In this document: one piece after another, positions 52,421-61,670 of the stretch | How positions within the stretch are numbered: position 1 is the first letter of the stretch | Layout: every line of letters begins with the position of its first letter | Assembly: GCF_020880815.1 (NCBI RefSeq) | Contig: NZ_JAJITD010000004.1 | Location: 62,001 to 126,000, forward strand | Direction of reading: 5' to 3' | Length of the DNA: 64,000 bases | Source: Paraburkholderia sejongensis | GTDB taxonomy: Bacteria > Pseudomonadota > Gammaproteobacteria > Burkholderiales > Burkholderiaceae | The notes under the pieces: generated by a model | The model's database searches: none | What the model saw: the letters and a program-made list of their open reading frames with translations, nothing else | What the model was told of the DNA's origin: nothing | Made by a program: the position numbers and the translations under genes

Positions 52421-53686
52421 TCAAAGAACTCGCGCCAGTTTCGCCATCACTCCATTTCTGGAAATCCACTCCGCGTAAGCGCGATACTCCGGATCGTTCA
52501 TCAAATGCCGCTCTTCGGTTCTGGCCCGCACGAAATAAAGCAGATTGACGAACACCAGTCCCGCGCAATGCATGACCGCGATCTTCCACCCAAGCGGCTC
52601 GATGAACGGCACCGAGATCAGCCAGTACGCGGAATTCTTCGCGAGATAGGCGGGATGCTTGGTAAATCGATAGGGTCCCGAAGTAATAATCCCGCGATTG
52701 GTCAGATTGGAAAAACGCAGGCCGAATGAAATGGTCGCCGCCGCATAACACAGCAGCAACGCGACGATCGCGCAACCCCACGCGATGCGCAGTGCCGGGA
52801 AGCCGATCAGCCAGTTGTCCCAGAACACCGAACCTTCATAGCGGATGTACTGGCTCGAGATCAGCGACCAGAACGGTTGATAACAGACGATCGCCACCAG
52901 CCAGCCGAGCGTGGTCGGCTCCGCGCTGCGCACGTGGCTGTCGAGCAGGCGGAACGTGCACAGATAACCAACGGTGGCGAACATCAGATCCATCGAGAAC
53001 GCAAGGTCGTACATGAAGCGGTACGTTGCCAGCGAAAACGGTGCGTTCAGCGCGCTCGTCAGCGATGCGTTCAGATGCTCCGCATTGGTCGACAGATACA
53101 CGCTCATCAGCGGCAGGAAAAATGCCTTGACCATCCAGCCCGCCAGTAACTCGCGCACGGGCCGCCAGTCGGCGGGGCGCTGGCCGCGCAACAGCAGGCG
53201 CGCGAGCACCAGGTAGGAATCGTCGGTGTCGCGCTGATGCCGGTCCATCCACGCGAAATAGAACGGCGCAGCGACGATCACGTACGGCGCGAGCGTGCGC
53301 AGCATGGTCCAGAACGGCTCGTAGAACGCGCCGTGATACTCGGGCAGCAGCCAGTAAATCAGGCCGATGCCCGCGTAGATCGAGGTGAGCGCAACGAGTC
53401 GTTGCGCGACGCGCGTCACGCTCAGCGGCCGTACCGCGCGGCTCGTGAGACCGGCGCTCGGGCGCAGATGGACGCGCGCGACGAACAGTTCGTAGAGCGC
53501 AATCGTCGCGATGATCGCGAGACAAGCGAGCGTGCTGCGGGTCGCGCCGTCGATCGTCGCGCTGTCGCGCACCAGCCAGAGCGTCAACAGTCCCGCGGCG
53601 ATGCCGAGCAGGCCGATCGAAAAAGGCGTCGCCGAACGCGGACGGGTGTCCTCGACGCGGGCGGCGGTTTGCACAGTGGAGTTCAT
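52421..53686 (-). CDS. ICMT/PEMT-like membrane methyltransferase
   Basis: 421 aa with about nine membrane segments. The C-terminal ~150 residues carry the isoprenylcysteine or phospholipid methyltransferase pattern: GIITSGPYRFTKHPAYLAKNSAYWL (SAM/substrate motif) and ARTEERHLMNDPEYRAYAEWI. The long N-terminal half has several extra membrane segments and no family I recognise. It probably methylates a membrane lipid or isoprenoid-type carboxylate. Single gene between an orphan transposase domain and a repeat lipoprotein gene. Confidence 0.85.
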   Translation of the reverse strand: MNSTVQTAARVEDTRPRSATPFSIGLLGIAAGLLTLWLVRDSATIDGATRSTLACLAIIATIALYELFVARVHLRPSAGLTSRAVRPLSVTRVAQRLVALTSIYAGIGLIYWLLPEYHGAFYEPFWTMLRTLAPYVIVAAPFYFAWMDRHQRDTDDSYLVLARLLLRGQRPADWRPVRELLAGWMVKAFFLPLMSVYLSTNAEHLNASLTSALNAPFSLATYRFMYDLAFSMDLMFATVGYLCTFRLLDSHVRSAEPTTLGWLVAIVCYQPFWSLISSQYIRYEGSVFWDNWLIGFPALRIAWGCAIVALLLCYAAATISFGLRFSNLTNRGIITSGPYRFTKHPAYLAKNSAYWLISVPFIEPLGWKIAVMHCAGLVFVNLLYFVRARTEERHLMNDPEYRAYAEWISRNGVMAKLARVL

Positions 53687-53713
53687 GTCAGCCTCGTCGT
53701 CATGACATAGAAA

Positions 53714-53748
53714 GCGGCCGGGCTATTGATTTTTTAAGGCCCGGCCGC
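53714..53748 (-). terminator. hairpin terminator after the Ser/Gly-rich lipoprotein gene
   Basis: 10-bp perfect stem (53714-53723 with 53739-53748) with an AT-rich 15-nt loop; on the minus strand it is followed by TTTCTATG. Lies about 60 nt after the lipoprotein stop. Confidence 0.65.
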
Positions 53749-53805
53749 CGTGCGGAAATAGCGCCCGCGGGCGCCTGTTCAGGCGTAGTCGCGCTTGTCC
53801 GCGTG

Positions 53806-55581
53806 TTACTTGCCGGTCGGGGCGCCGCCGAGCAGGCCGCCCACCAGACTCGTCACCGGTGCAAGCAGCCCCTTGCTACCGGACGTGCCGCTGCCCGAGC
53901 CACTCGACGACGAGCTGGCCGTCAAACCGCCGAGCAGACCGGTCAACGGGTTGGTCGCGGTGCCGGCGGTGCTGCCGGTGCCGCCCGAGGTGCCGCCTCG
54001 AGACGTGGTCGTCGCGGTCGTCGTGGTCGCGCCGGCGCTGGCGCTGACGGTGCCGGTCACGCTGACGGTCAGCGAGCTGACGAGCGTCGTCACTGAACCG
54101 ACGGGGTTGCCGCTGCCCGACGTGCCGGCGAGCGAGCCTACCTGGGTGAGCAGGCCGGTGACCGGCTGCAGCAGGCCGCCGAGTCCGCCAATGCCGGTCG
54201 TGCCGTGGCTGCCGCCGGAGTTGCCCGAACCGCTCGAACCGGCGAGGCCGCCGAGCGAACCGGGATTGCCGAGCAGGCCGGTGAGTGAGGACAGCGAAAT
54301 CCCGCCGATGCCGGCGTTGCCGCCGCCGTTGCTGCCCGACCCGCCCGAGCTGCTGGAACCGCTGAGTCCGCTCAGCAGGCCTGTGAGCGGGGCGAGCGGA
54401 TTGGTGGTCGAGCCGGTCAGCAGGCCGCCCGTGCTGGTGACGGTGTTGCCCAACTGGCTGACGATGCCGCCGACGTCCTTGCCGAGCTGGTTGCCGGTCG
54501 AATCGGCGACCTTCGTGCCGGCCGCACTCACGCCGTTGCCGATGGTGCTGAGCAGCTTGTCGAGCGGCGCGCCGAGGCCGGTCGCGTTGCCGAGCGTCTG
54601 GGTGGTGTCGGAGACCGCGGTCGTGATCGGGTTGATCACCGTGCTCAGTTGCGTTTCGACCTGCTGGACCGGCTCGCTCGACAGCACCTTGTTCACACCG
54701 GAGCCGACCGCGATCACGCCGCTGCCCACGCCGTCGACGAGACCGCCGACCGGCGTCGTGACCGGCGCGAGCGGCTTCAGCGCGCCGCCGCCGAGGCTCG
54801 TGACGACGCCGCCAACCGACTTGACCGCGGCGCCCGCGTCCTCGACGACGCCCGAGGTCGACGTGAGCGTCGGGCCGAGCGGATTGGTCGAGCTGCCGAG
54901 CGTGCCGAGGCCGGTCGCGGCGCCTTCGCCGAGCGTCTTCACGCCGTTGCCGAGATCGGTGATCGCCCCGCCGAGGTTGCCGGTCGTCGAGCCGTTGACG
55001 CCGGGGACCTTTGTTCCGGACACCTGACTGCCGGTGTCGGCGACGGTCGTGCCGACCGCGGTGACCAGGTTGCTCGCTTGCGTGGCGACGTTGCCGAGCG
55101 GAGTGGAGGAGGTGGTGCCGGACGAAGAGCCCGAAGAAGAGCTACCGGACGAAGAGCCCGAAGAAGAGCTACCGGACGACGAGCCCGAAGAAGAACTACC
55201 GGACGAAGAAGTACCGGACGAAGAAGTACCGGACGAAGAAGTGCCCGACGAAGAGGTACCCGACGAAGAAGTACCCGACGAAGAAGAACCCGACGAAGAA
55301 GAACCCGACGACGAAGAACCAGGGGACCCGGAAGACCCAGAGGAACCGGAAGACCCAGAGGAACCGGAAGACCCCGACGACCCGGAAGACCCCGAAGACC
55401 CCGACGAAGAAGACGAAGCCCCCGACGAAGAAGACGAAGCCCCCGAACTACCCGACGACCCGATTCCCGACAGCGCGCTGCCGCCGGTGCTGGGAGTTTT
55501 GAGAGTCGAGCCGCAGCCGTACAGAGCGAGCAGTGTGGAGGTCGCGAGAGCGATGGCTGTGCGACCGGCGAATTTTTGCAT
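53806..55581 (-). CDS. Ser/Gly-repeat surface lipoprotein (collagen-like repeats)
   Basis: 591 aa; GAGGA before the ATG. Lipobox LYGC near residue 22. Residues about 40-160 are almost only Ser, Gly and Thr: a Gly-Ser-Ser triplet tract (Gly every third residue) then GTSSS and GSSSS pentads. The remaining ~430 residues are a long, hydrophilic, valine/leucine/threonine-rich region with heptad-like repeats (NAV, GTTVADTG, VVTSLGGG) and several more Gly/Ser linkers. Probably anchored in the outer membrane with an extended stalk. Burkholderia collagen-like proteins look similar; without Pro or Lys in the triplets, a true triple helix is doubtful. Confidence 0.8.
   Translation of the reverse strand: MQKFAGRTAIALATSTLLALYGCGSTLKTPSTGGSALSGIGSSGSSGASSSSSGASSSSSGSSGSSGSSGSSGSSGSSGSSGSSGSPGSSSSGSSSSGSSSSGTSSSGTSSSGTSSSGTSSSGTSSSGSSSSGSSSGSSSSGSSSGSSSSGSSSGTTSSTPLGNVATQASNLVTAVGTTVADTGSQVSGTKVPGVNGSTTGNLGGAITDLGNGVKTLGEGAATGLGTLGSSTNPLGPTLTSTSGVVEDAGAAVKSVGGVVTSLGGGALKPLAPVTTPVGGLVDGVGSGVIAVGSGVNKVLSSEPVQQVETQLSTVINPITTAVSDTTQTLGNATGLGAPLDKLLSTIGNGVSAAGTKVADSTGNQLGKDVGGIVSQLGNTVTSTGGLLTGSTTNPLAPLTGLLSGLSGSSSSGGSGSNGGGNAGIGGISLSSLTGLLGNPGSLGGLAGSSGSGNSGGSHGTTGIGGLGGLLQPVTGLLTQVGSLAGTSGSGNPVGSVTTLVSSLTVSVTGTVSASAGATTTTATTTSRGGTSGGTGSTAGTATNPLTGLLGGLTASSSSSGSGSGTSGSKGLLAPVTSLVGGLLGGAPTGK
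55113..55442 (-). repeat. tandem 9- and 15-nt coding repeats of the lipoprotein
   Basis: About 330 bp of nested units: 15-nt blocks (55200-55319) coding GTSSS/GSSSS, 24-27-nt blocks nearer 55125-55200, and 9-nt blocks (55330-55400) coding GSS. All unit lengths are multiples of three, so length changes keep the frame. Confidence 0.9.
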
Positions 55582-55908
55582 GATGTCCTCGTTGAACGAC
55601 TATTGGTGGAGGCCAGCAATGCAAGTTATGCGCCAAACGTAATTAATCTTTTAAGTTGAAGATTGGTAAGAATATTCACCGAATAAGTAAGTCAAACAAG
55701 CAATCTAAATCGCAAAAACGCCTGTTTAGCAGACTGTGTCCGCGCGTTGTTCCGCGCCGTGCTACGTAACGTCCGGCCCTGTCGTAACGGCTTCTAGCCA
55801 ACTCGCATAAATCGCGAAATTGCCTTATGGCACCGCTTACGGTGCCGCTCGGCCACCGCTCTCCCCGCCTCTCACTGCGTCGGCTTACTGCGCCGCTCAC
55901 CCCACCGC
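55582..55908. other. 327-bp intergenic region, AT-rich on the lipoprotein side
   Basis: Positions 55620-55735 are markedly AT-rich compared with the rest of the window and probably hold the lipoprotein promoter. The rest, up to the IclR gene end, shows no gene and no clear terminator. Confidence 0.55.
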
Positions 55909-56757
55909 TCACGAACGCCGCACGCGTGTGGAAACAGCCGCCACCGCTTTTCCCGCACCTTTGCCGCCCGCCGGCTCCGCTTCCAGCTCCGCGACCATCT
56001 CGCGCGCGGCGGTCTGCAACTCCGGCACATAGCGCCGCTTCGCCTCGGCAAGCGACACCGCTCGCGAGAGAAACACCACATTCAGGCTCGCGAGCACGCG
56101 TTCCTCGAACACGATTGCAACAGCGACCGCGCCGATCTTCCCCTGATCCTGCCAGTCGCCGTGATTCGAACCGAAGCCGTCAGCGCGGACCCGCCGCACC
56201 AGATTGCGGATCAACGCGTCGTTCGACGCGAGCGCCTTCTGCTCTTCGCCGCCGGTGCCCGCGCGCAGCAGATCGAGAATGTCCTCGCGTTCGGTATCGG
56301 AGCACATCGCGAAGTACGCGCGGCCCGCCGCGGTCAGCAGGATCGGCAGGCGCCGCCCGACCATCGCGCGATGGAACGACAGCGGACTGAAGCGGTGCGT
56401 GGTCTCGCGGATGATCATCGAGTCGCCGTCGGGCGTGGTCAGATCCGACGGCCACGCGACCCGTTGCAGCAGCCGGCCCATCACCGGCGGCGCGATCGTC
56501 GCGATTCGTTCGTCATCCGTAAAACCTTCGCTCAGCGCGCGCACCTTCAGCGTGAGCCGGAAGCTGTCGTCCGATGCGCTGCGGCGCACGAAGCCGTCCT
56601 CCATCAGCGTTTCGAGCAGGCGCCGCGCGGTGGTGCGGTGCAGGCCGGTCAGCTCGGCGATCTGCTGGCTGGTCGCGCGTCCGCTGTCCATCGAATTGAG
56701 CGCCTGCAACACCTGCAGCCCACGCGACAAACCTCTGACATTTGTGTATTTGGTCAC
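55909..56757 (-). CDS. mhpR: IclR-family regulator of the mhp operon
   Basis: 282 aa. N-terminal winged helix (VRGLSRGLQVLQALNSMDSGRATSQQIAELTGLHRTTARRLLETLMEDGFV) and C-terminal IclR effector domain (LLQRVAWPSDLTTPDGDSMIIRETTHRFSPLSFHRAMVGRRLPILLTAAGRAYFA). The ending is Ala/Gly/Lys-rich. Divergent from mhpA with a 206-bp shared region containing a 17-bp palindrome. By position and family it matches MhpR, the activator that responds to 3-hydroxyphenylpropionate. Confidence 0.9.
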   Translation of the reverse strand: MTKYTNVRGLSRGLQVLQALNSMDSGRATSQQIAELTGLHRTTARRLLETLMEDGFVRRSASDDSFRLTLKVRALSEGFTDDERIATIAPPVMGRLLQRVAWPSDLTTPDGDSMIIRETTHRFSPLSFHRAMVGRRLPILLTAAGRAYFAMCSDTEREDILDLLRAGTGGEEQKALASNDALIRNLVRRVRADGFGSNHGDWQDQGKIGAVAVAIVFEERVLASLNVVFLSRAVSLAEAKRRYVPELQTAAREMVAELEAEPAGGKGAGKAVAAVSTRVRRS

Positions 56758-56781
56758 CTAAAACCTCAATGGAATCAGCTG

Positions 56782-56798
56782 TGTGCATTCTATGCACA
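56782..56798 (+). promoter_or_regulatory. predicted MhpR operator
   Basis: TGTGCATTCTATGCACA: perfect 7-bp arms around a 3-nt centre. Its centre lies about 58 nt upstream of the predicted start site of the mhpA promoter, the position I recall for the E. coli MhpR operator, whose palindrome also ends in TGCACA. Confidence 0.7.
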
Positions 56799-56812
56799 AA
56801 TTCGAGATTTTG

Positions 56813-56841
56813 TTGAGCGGGCGCGGGGCCGGTCCTAGACT
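56813..56841 (+). promoter_or_regulatory. promoter of the mhp operon
   Basis: TTGAGC (56813-56818), 17-nt spacer, TAGACT (56836-56841). Moderate -10, consistent with dependence on an activator. Predicted start near 56848, leader of about 115 nt before mhpA. Confidence 0.6.
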
Positions 56842-56963
56842 GCGAACAAATCAAAGATCTCATGGAGACGCAAGCTGTTGTCCGCAGGCGCTTTTTCGCC
56901 GCGGCCACGGCCGGTTGCCGGCCGGCGCGCTCCCTGACTATCTCGACCCAGTTAGGAGACAAC

Positions 56964-58874
56964 ATGCCCACAGCTCTCGATTCGACTGCCTCCCAGGCTC
57001 CCAACGCAACCGTCGCCACCGACGTCGCGATTATCGGCGCCGGCCCGGTCGGTCTGATGATCGCCAACTACCTCGGTCTGCAGGGCGTGCGCGCCGTGCT
57101 GATCGAAAAGCTCGAAAAGATCATCGACTACCCGCGCGCCATTGGTCTGGATGACGAAGCATTGCGCGTGTTCCAGGCGGTCGGTCTCGCCGACGCGCTG
57201 CTGCCGCACACGACCCCCGATCACTGGATGCGCTTCGTCACGAGCAACGGTCATTGCTTCGCGTCGATCGAGCCGCGCACCGACGAATTCGGCTGGTCGC
57301 GCCGCAACGCGTTCATTCAACCGCTCGCCGATCGCGTGCTGTACGAAGGACTCGCGCGCTTTGCGCACGTCGAGGTGCTGTTCGGTCACGCGGTCGAGTC
57401 GTTCACGCAGGACGGCAGCGGCGTCACGATCGAAACCGCGGACGTGAACGGCGCGCGCCGCACGGTGCGCGCGTCGTACATGGTCGGCGCCGACGGCGGC
57501 AACAGCTTCGTGCGTCGCACGCTCGACGTGCCGTTCGAAGGCCGCACCAAACCGAATCAATGGATCGTCGTCGACGTGCGCAACGACCCGATCGGCTCGC
57601 CTCACGTGTACATGCACTGCGATCCGCGTCGTCCGTATGTGTCGGCCGCGTTGCCGCACGGGATCCGCCGCTTCGAATTCATGGTGATGCCCGGCGAGAC
57701 CGAAGAGGAACTGTCGAAGCCGGAGAACCTCGCCGCGCTGATCCGCAAGGTGGTCGCCGAGCCGGACAAGGTCGACTACATCCGCAAGCGCGTCTATACG
57801 CACAACGCGCGACTGGCCAGCAGCTTCCGCGTGAACCGCGTGCTGCTCGCCGGCGACGCCGCGCACATCATGCCGGTGTGGCAGGGCCAGGGCTACAACA
57901 GCGGCATTCGCGACGCGAGCAATCTGGGCTGGAAGCTGTCGATGGTGGTCAAGGGTCTGGCCGGCGACGCGCTGCTCGATTCCTACACCGCCGAGCGTCG
58001 TTCGCATGCGCGCTCGATGATCCACCTGTCGGAAGTGGCGGGCGACATCTTCGCGCCGACCCGCCGCTTCGGCATCAAATTCCGCGACGCATTCGTGCGC
58101 ACCTTCAATCTGTTCCCGGCGGTCAAGCGCTACTTCGTCGAGATGCGTTTCAAGCCGATGCCGCGTTACGAGAGCGGCGTCGTGCTGCTCGCGAGCACGC
58201 CGCGCAAGCATGGCTGGCTCGCGCGCGTGCTCGAACGTTCGGGGCACTCGGCGCCGGGACGTCTGTTCGGCCTGATGAGCGAGAAGCGCGAATCGCGGCT
58301 CGGCCGCCTCGTCTATGGTCGCGATCCGCACTGTCATTCGCCGGTCGGCCGGATGTTCATCCAGCCGCGCGTGCGCACGGTCGGCGGCGAGGTCGTGCGA
58401 CTCGACGACGTGCTCGGTAACCGCTTCGCGATTCTCGGCTGGGGCGCCGATCCGACCTTCGGCCTGAGCGAGCAAGCGCGCGCGATCTGGGAGCGCCTGG
58501 GTGGCGTGTTCGTGCTTGCGAAGCCGGACACGCAACTGGTCTTCCACGACGACGTGCCTGCCGGCGTGATCGCGATCGGCGACGTCAATACGCGCCTGAA
58601 GGACTGGTTTACGCGGATTCCGCAATCGGTCGTGCTGTTGCGCCCGGATCGTTTCGTCGCGGGCGTGTGTTCGCCGCAGCAGGTGTCGCAGTCGATCGTC
58701 GAACTGGCGGCGAAGCTGCACCTCGAGATGGCAACGCGCGCGAACGCGGGCAATGCCGCTGGTGCTGCGAGCCACGCAGCGGCAGCCGCCGATAACGGCG
58801 TCGTCACTTTCTCAACCGTTGCCGGTAACGCAAGGACCGCAACCGCCGCAACCGCCGCAACCGCCGGAGCCTGA
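56964..58874 (+). CDS. mhpA: 3-(3-hydroxyphenyl)propionate hydroxylase
   Basis: 636 aa from the ATG at 56964 (AGGAGA upstream); the frame extends to 56862 without family sequence. FAD-dependent monooxygenase: dinucleotide fold [20 protein letters not shown] motif [15 protein letters not shown] and GD motif [33 protein letters not shown]. Adds a hydroxyl to 3-HPP giving 2,3-dihydroxyphenylpropionate. The C-terminal ~45 residues are Ala/Thr/Gly-rich low complexity with a 9-nt repeat at the very end, just before mhpB. First gene of the operon. Confidence 0.95.
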   Translation: MPTALDSTASQAPNATVATDVAIIGAGPVGLMIANYLGLQGVRAVLIEKLEKIIDYPRAIGLDDEALRVFQAVGLADALLPHTTPDHWMRFVTSNGHCFASIEPRTDEFGWSRRNAFIQPLADRVLYEGLARFAHVEVLFGHAVESFTQDGSGVTIETADVNGARRTVRASYMVGADGGNSFVRRTLDVPFEGRTKPNQWIVVDVRNDPIGSPHVYMHCDPRRPYVSAALPHGIRRFEFMVMPGETEEELSKPENLAALIRKVVAEPDKVDYIRKRVYTHNARLASSFRVNRVLLAGDAAHIMPVWQGQGYNSGIRDASNLGWKLSMVVKGLAGDALLDSYTAERRSHARSMIHLSEVAGDIFAPTRRFGIKFRDAFVRTFNLFPAVKRYFVEMRFKPMPRYESGVVLLASTPRKHGWLARVLERSGHSAPGRLFGLMSEKRESRLGRLVYGRDPHCHSPVGRMFIQPRVRTVGGEVVRLDDVLGNRFAILGWGADPTFGLSEQARAIWERLGGVFVLAKPDTQLVFHDDVPAGVIAIGDVNTRLKDWFTRIPQSVVLLRPDRFVAGVCSPQQVSQSIVELAAKLHLEMATRANAGNAAGAASHAAAAADNGVVTFSTVAGNARTATAATAATAGA

Positions 58875-58875
58875 T

Positions 58876-59826
58876 ATGCCGATGCTGCTCGAATGTCTGT
58901 CGCACACGCCGCTGTCCGGCTATTACGATCCCGCGCCGGAAGTGGTCGCGCAAGTAGAGCGGATCCACGCGGCGGCGCGCGCGCGTGTCGTCGAATTCGA
59001 TCCCGAACTGGTCGTCGTGTTCGCGCCCGACCACTACAACGGTTTCTTCTATGACGTGATGCCGCCGTTCTGCATCGGCGCGTCGGCGAGCGCGATCGGC
59101 GACTTCAAGAGTCTCGCCGGCCCTTTGAGCGTGCCCGCCGATACCGCGCTCGAACTCGCCGAAGCGGTGCTTGCGAGCGACGTCGACGTCGCGGTGTCGT
59201 ACCGGATGCAGGTCGACCACGGCTGCGCGCAGGCGCTCGAACTGCTGACGGGCGGCCTCGATCGCTACCCGGTCGTGCCGGTGTTCATCAACTCGGTCGC
59301 CGCGCCGATGGCGTCGTGCCGCCGCGCGCGGCTGCTCGGCGATGCGCTGGGCCGCGCGCTCGCACGGATGAACAAGCGCGTGCTGGTGATCGGTTCGGGC
59401 GGCATCTCGCACGAACCGCCGGTGCCGGAACTGGCCGGCGCGACCGACGAAGTCGCCGAACGTTTGATCGCCGGCCGCAATCCGTCAGCCGAATCGCGCG
59501 CCGCGCGCCAGGCCCGCACGATTGCGGCGGCGCGCGCGTTCGCGAGCGGCGACAGCCATTTGCATCCGCTCAATCCCGAGTGGGACCGCGCGTTCCTGAA
59601 GCTGCTCGAAGACGGCGAGTTGACCGCGCTCGACGGCTTGACCGACAAAACGATTACCCGCGACGCCGGCAAGTCGGCGCACGAAATCCGCACGTGGGTC
59701 GCCGCGTTCGGCGCATTGAACGCGAGCGGCCCGTATCGCGCGTCGCTCGATTACTACCGCCCGATCCCCGAATGGATCGCCGGCTTCGGCGCGATGCATG
59801 CGCGTCCCGTCGCCGCCAACGTCTGA
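58876..59826 (+). CDS. mhpB: 2,3-dihydroxyphenylpropionate 1,2-dioxygenase
   Basis: 316 aa from the ATG at 58876 with GGAG upstream, one nt after the mhpA stop. Class III (LigB-type) extradiol dioxygenase: VVVFAPDHYNGFFYDVMPPFCIG, SYRMQVDHGCAQALELL and LVIGSGGISHEPPVPE supply the Fe(II) ligands and acid-base His. Opens the ring meta to give 2-hydroxy-6-oxonona-2,4-dienedioate. A longer frame from 58753 is overlap with mhpA. Confidence 0.95.
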   Translation: MPMLLECLSHTPLSGYYDPAPEVVAQVERIHAAARARVVEFDPELVVVFAPDHYNGFFYDVMPPFCIGASASAIGDFKSLAGPLSVPADTALELAEAVLASDVDVAVSYRMQVDHGCAQALELLTGGLDRYPVVPVFINSVAAPMASCRRARLLGDALGRALARMNKRVLVIGSGGISHEPPVPELAGATDEVAERLIAGRNPSAESRAARQARTIAAARAFASGDSHLHPLNPEWDRAFLKLLEDGELTALDGLTDKTITRDAGKSAHEIRTWVAAFGALNASGPYRASLDYYRPIPEWIAGFGAMHARPVAANV

Positions 59827-59844
59827 CCGAATCAGGAACCTGTC

Positions 59845-60654
59845 ATGAGCAATCAGAGCACCATTGAAGCGCTGGCCGTGCGCCTGCGCGAATCCGAACA
59901 CAGCCGTCAGACCGTCGCACCGTTGCGCGACGACCCGGGCTTCGCCGCCGTGTCGAACCCGGCCGACGCCGAACAGCTCGCATACGCGATCCAGCAGGCC
60001 AACGTGGCCGCGCGCGTCGCCGCGGGCGAGCGGATTGTCGGCCGCAAGATCGGTTTGACCTCGCCCGCCGTGCAGCGCCAACTCGGCGTCGCTCAGCCGG
60101 ACTTCGGCGCGCTGTTCGCGTCGATGGCCTACGGCGACAGTCAGCCGATTGCGCTCGGCGAGCTGATCCAGCCGAAGGTCGAAGCCGAAATCGCGCTGGT
60201 GCTCGAACACGATCTGATCCACGAGCGCCATACCTACGCTGATCTGCTGCGCGCGACCGCGTATGCGGTGGCGGCGATCGAAGTGGTGGACAGCCGCATC
60301 GAAGGCTGGAACATCCGTTTCGTCGATACGGTCGCGGACAACGCGTCGAGCGCGCGCTTCGTGCTCGGCAGCCGCCCGGTGCTGCTGCGCGATCTGGATC
60401 TGACCGCTTGCACGATGACGCTTTCGCAGGAGACCGAAGTACTGTCGCGTGGCAACGGCGCCGCCTGTCTCGGCAATCCGCTGAACGCCGCCGCGTGGCT
60501 CGCGGACCGGATGGTCCGGCTCGGCACCCCGCTGCGGGCCGGCGACGTGCTGATGACCGGCGCGCTCGGGCCGATGGTCGCGGTCAAGCAGCCCGGCACC
60601 TTCAGCGCGCAGATCGACGGCCTCGGCAGCGTCCGCGCGACTTTCTCCGCATAG
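59845..60654 (+). CDS. mhpD: 2-keto-4-pentenoate hydratase
   Basis: 269 aa. Hydratase family motifs: ERIVGRKIGLTSPAVQRQLGV, QPKVEAEIALVLEHDL, AAIEVVDSRIEGWNIRFVDTVADNASSARFVLG and GAACLGNPLNAAAWLADRM. Adds water to 2-oxopent-4-enoate to make 4-hydroxy-2-oxovalerate. Follows mhpB by 18 bp; the C-C hydrolase mhpC that normally separates mhpB and mhpD is not here. Confidence 0.93.
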   Translation: MSNQSTIEALAVRLRESEHSRQTVAPLRDDPGFAAVSNPADAEQLAYAIQQANVAARVAAGERIVGRKIGLTSPAVQRQLGVAQPDFGALFASMAYGDSQPIALGELIQPKVEAEIALVLEHDLIHERHTYADLLRATAYAVAAIEVVDSRIEGWNIRFVDTVADNASSARFVLGSRPVLLRDLDLTACTMTLSQETEVLSRGNGAACLGNPLNAAAWLADRMVRLGTPLRAGDVLMTGALGPMVAVKQPGTFSAQIDGLGSVRATFSA

Positions 60655-60708
60655 CGCAAGCACTCGCAGCACGCGCCGGCAAGCGCATTCACTCGATTGA
60701 GGACTCAA

Positions 60709-61650
60709 ATGGCAAGCGAAAAACTCAAGGCCGCGATCATCGGCTCGGGCAATATCGGCACCGATCTGATGATCAAGATCCTGCGGCACGGCAAGCATCT
60801 CGAAGTCGCGGCGATGGTCGGCATCGATCCGAATTCGGACGGTCTCGCGCGCGCCGCGCGGCTCGGCGTCGCGACCACCCACGAAGGCGTCGAAGGCCTC
60901 ACGCGTATGCCGGTATTCGACGACATCGACTTCGTATTCGACGCGACCTCGGCCGGCGCGCACGTGAAGAACGACGCGTTCCTGCGCGCGCGCAAGCCCG
61001 GCATCCGCCTGATCGACCTGACGCCGGCCGCGATTGGTCCGTACTGCGTGCCGGTCGTCAATCTCGACGCGCAGCTCGACGCGCTGAACGTGAACATGGT
61101 CACCTGCGGCGGCCAGGCGACGATCCCGATGGTCGCGGCGGTGTCGCGCGTCGCGAAGGTGCATTACGCGGAAATCGTCGCGTCGATCAGCAGCAAGTCG
61201 GCCGGCCCCGGCACCCGCGCGAACATCGATGAGTTCACCGAAACGACCTCGAAGGCGATCGAAGTGGTCGGCGGCGCGGCGAAGGGCAAGGCGATCATCA
61301 TCCTGAACCCGGCCGAGCCGCCGGTGATGATGCGCGACACCGTCTACACGCTGTCCGAACTGGCCGATCGCGCGAAGGTGGAAGCGTCGATCGAACAGAT
61401 GGCCGCCGCGGTGCAGGCGTACGTGCCGGGCTATCGGCTGAAGCAGAAAGTGCAGTTCGACGAAATCAGCGCGAGCGCGCCTTTGAACATTCCGGGCCTC
61501 GGCAAATTCAGCGGCCTGAAAACCTCGGTGTTCATCGAGGTGGAAGGCGCCGCCCACTATCTGCCCGCGTACGCAGGCAATCTCGACATCATGACTTCCG
61601 CCGCGCTCGCGACCGCCGAGCGCATGGCGCAAGCGCTCGTGCAGGCCTAA
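60709..61650 (+). CDS. mhpF: acylating acetaldehyde dehydrogenase
   Basis: 313 aa from the ATG at 60709 (GAGG upstream). NAD-binding [18 protein letters not shown], catalytic Cys in [14 protein letters not shown] (about residue 130) and [23 protein letters not shown]. Converts channelled acetaldehyde to acetyl-CoA. Works as a complex with the aldolase encoded next. Confidence 0.96.
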   Translation: MASEKLKAAIIGSGNIGTDLMIKILRHGKHLEVAAMVGIDPNSDGLARAARLGVATTHEGVEGLTRMPVFDDIDFVFDATSAGAHVKNDAFLRARKPGIRLIDLTPAAIGPYCVPVVNLDAQLDALNVNMVTCGGQATIPMVAAVSRVAKVHYAEIVASISSKSAGPGTRANIDEFTETTSKAIEVVGGAAKGKAIIILNPAEPPVMMRDTVYTLSELADRAKVEASIEQMAAAVQAYVPGYRLKQKVQFDEISASAPLNIPGLGKFSGLKTSVFIEVEGAAHYLPAYAGNLDIMTSAALATAERMAQALVQA

Positions 61651-61670
61651 CGGCATCAGGAGACATTCGC

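Noticed and set aside
55113..55442. CRISPR array
   Set aside because: The repeats are short contiguous coding units without spacers, in frame within a lipoprotein gene.
59485..61656. 723-aa minus-strand open frame over mhpB-D-F
   Set aside because: Antisense shadow with His/Arg-rich non-protein-like composition.
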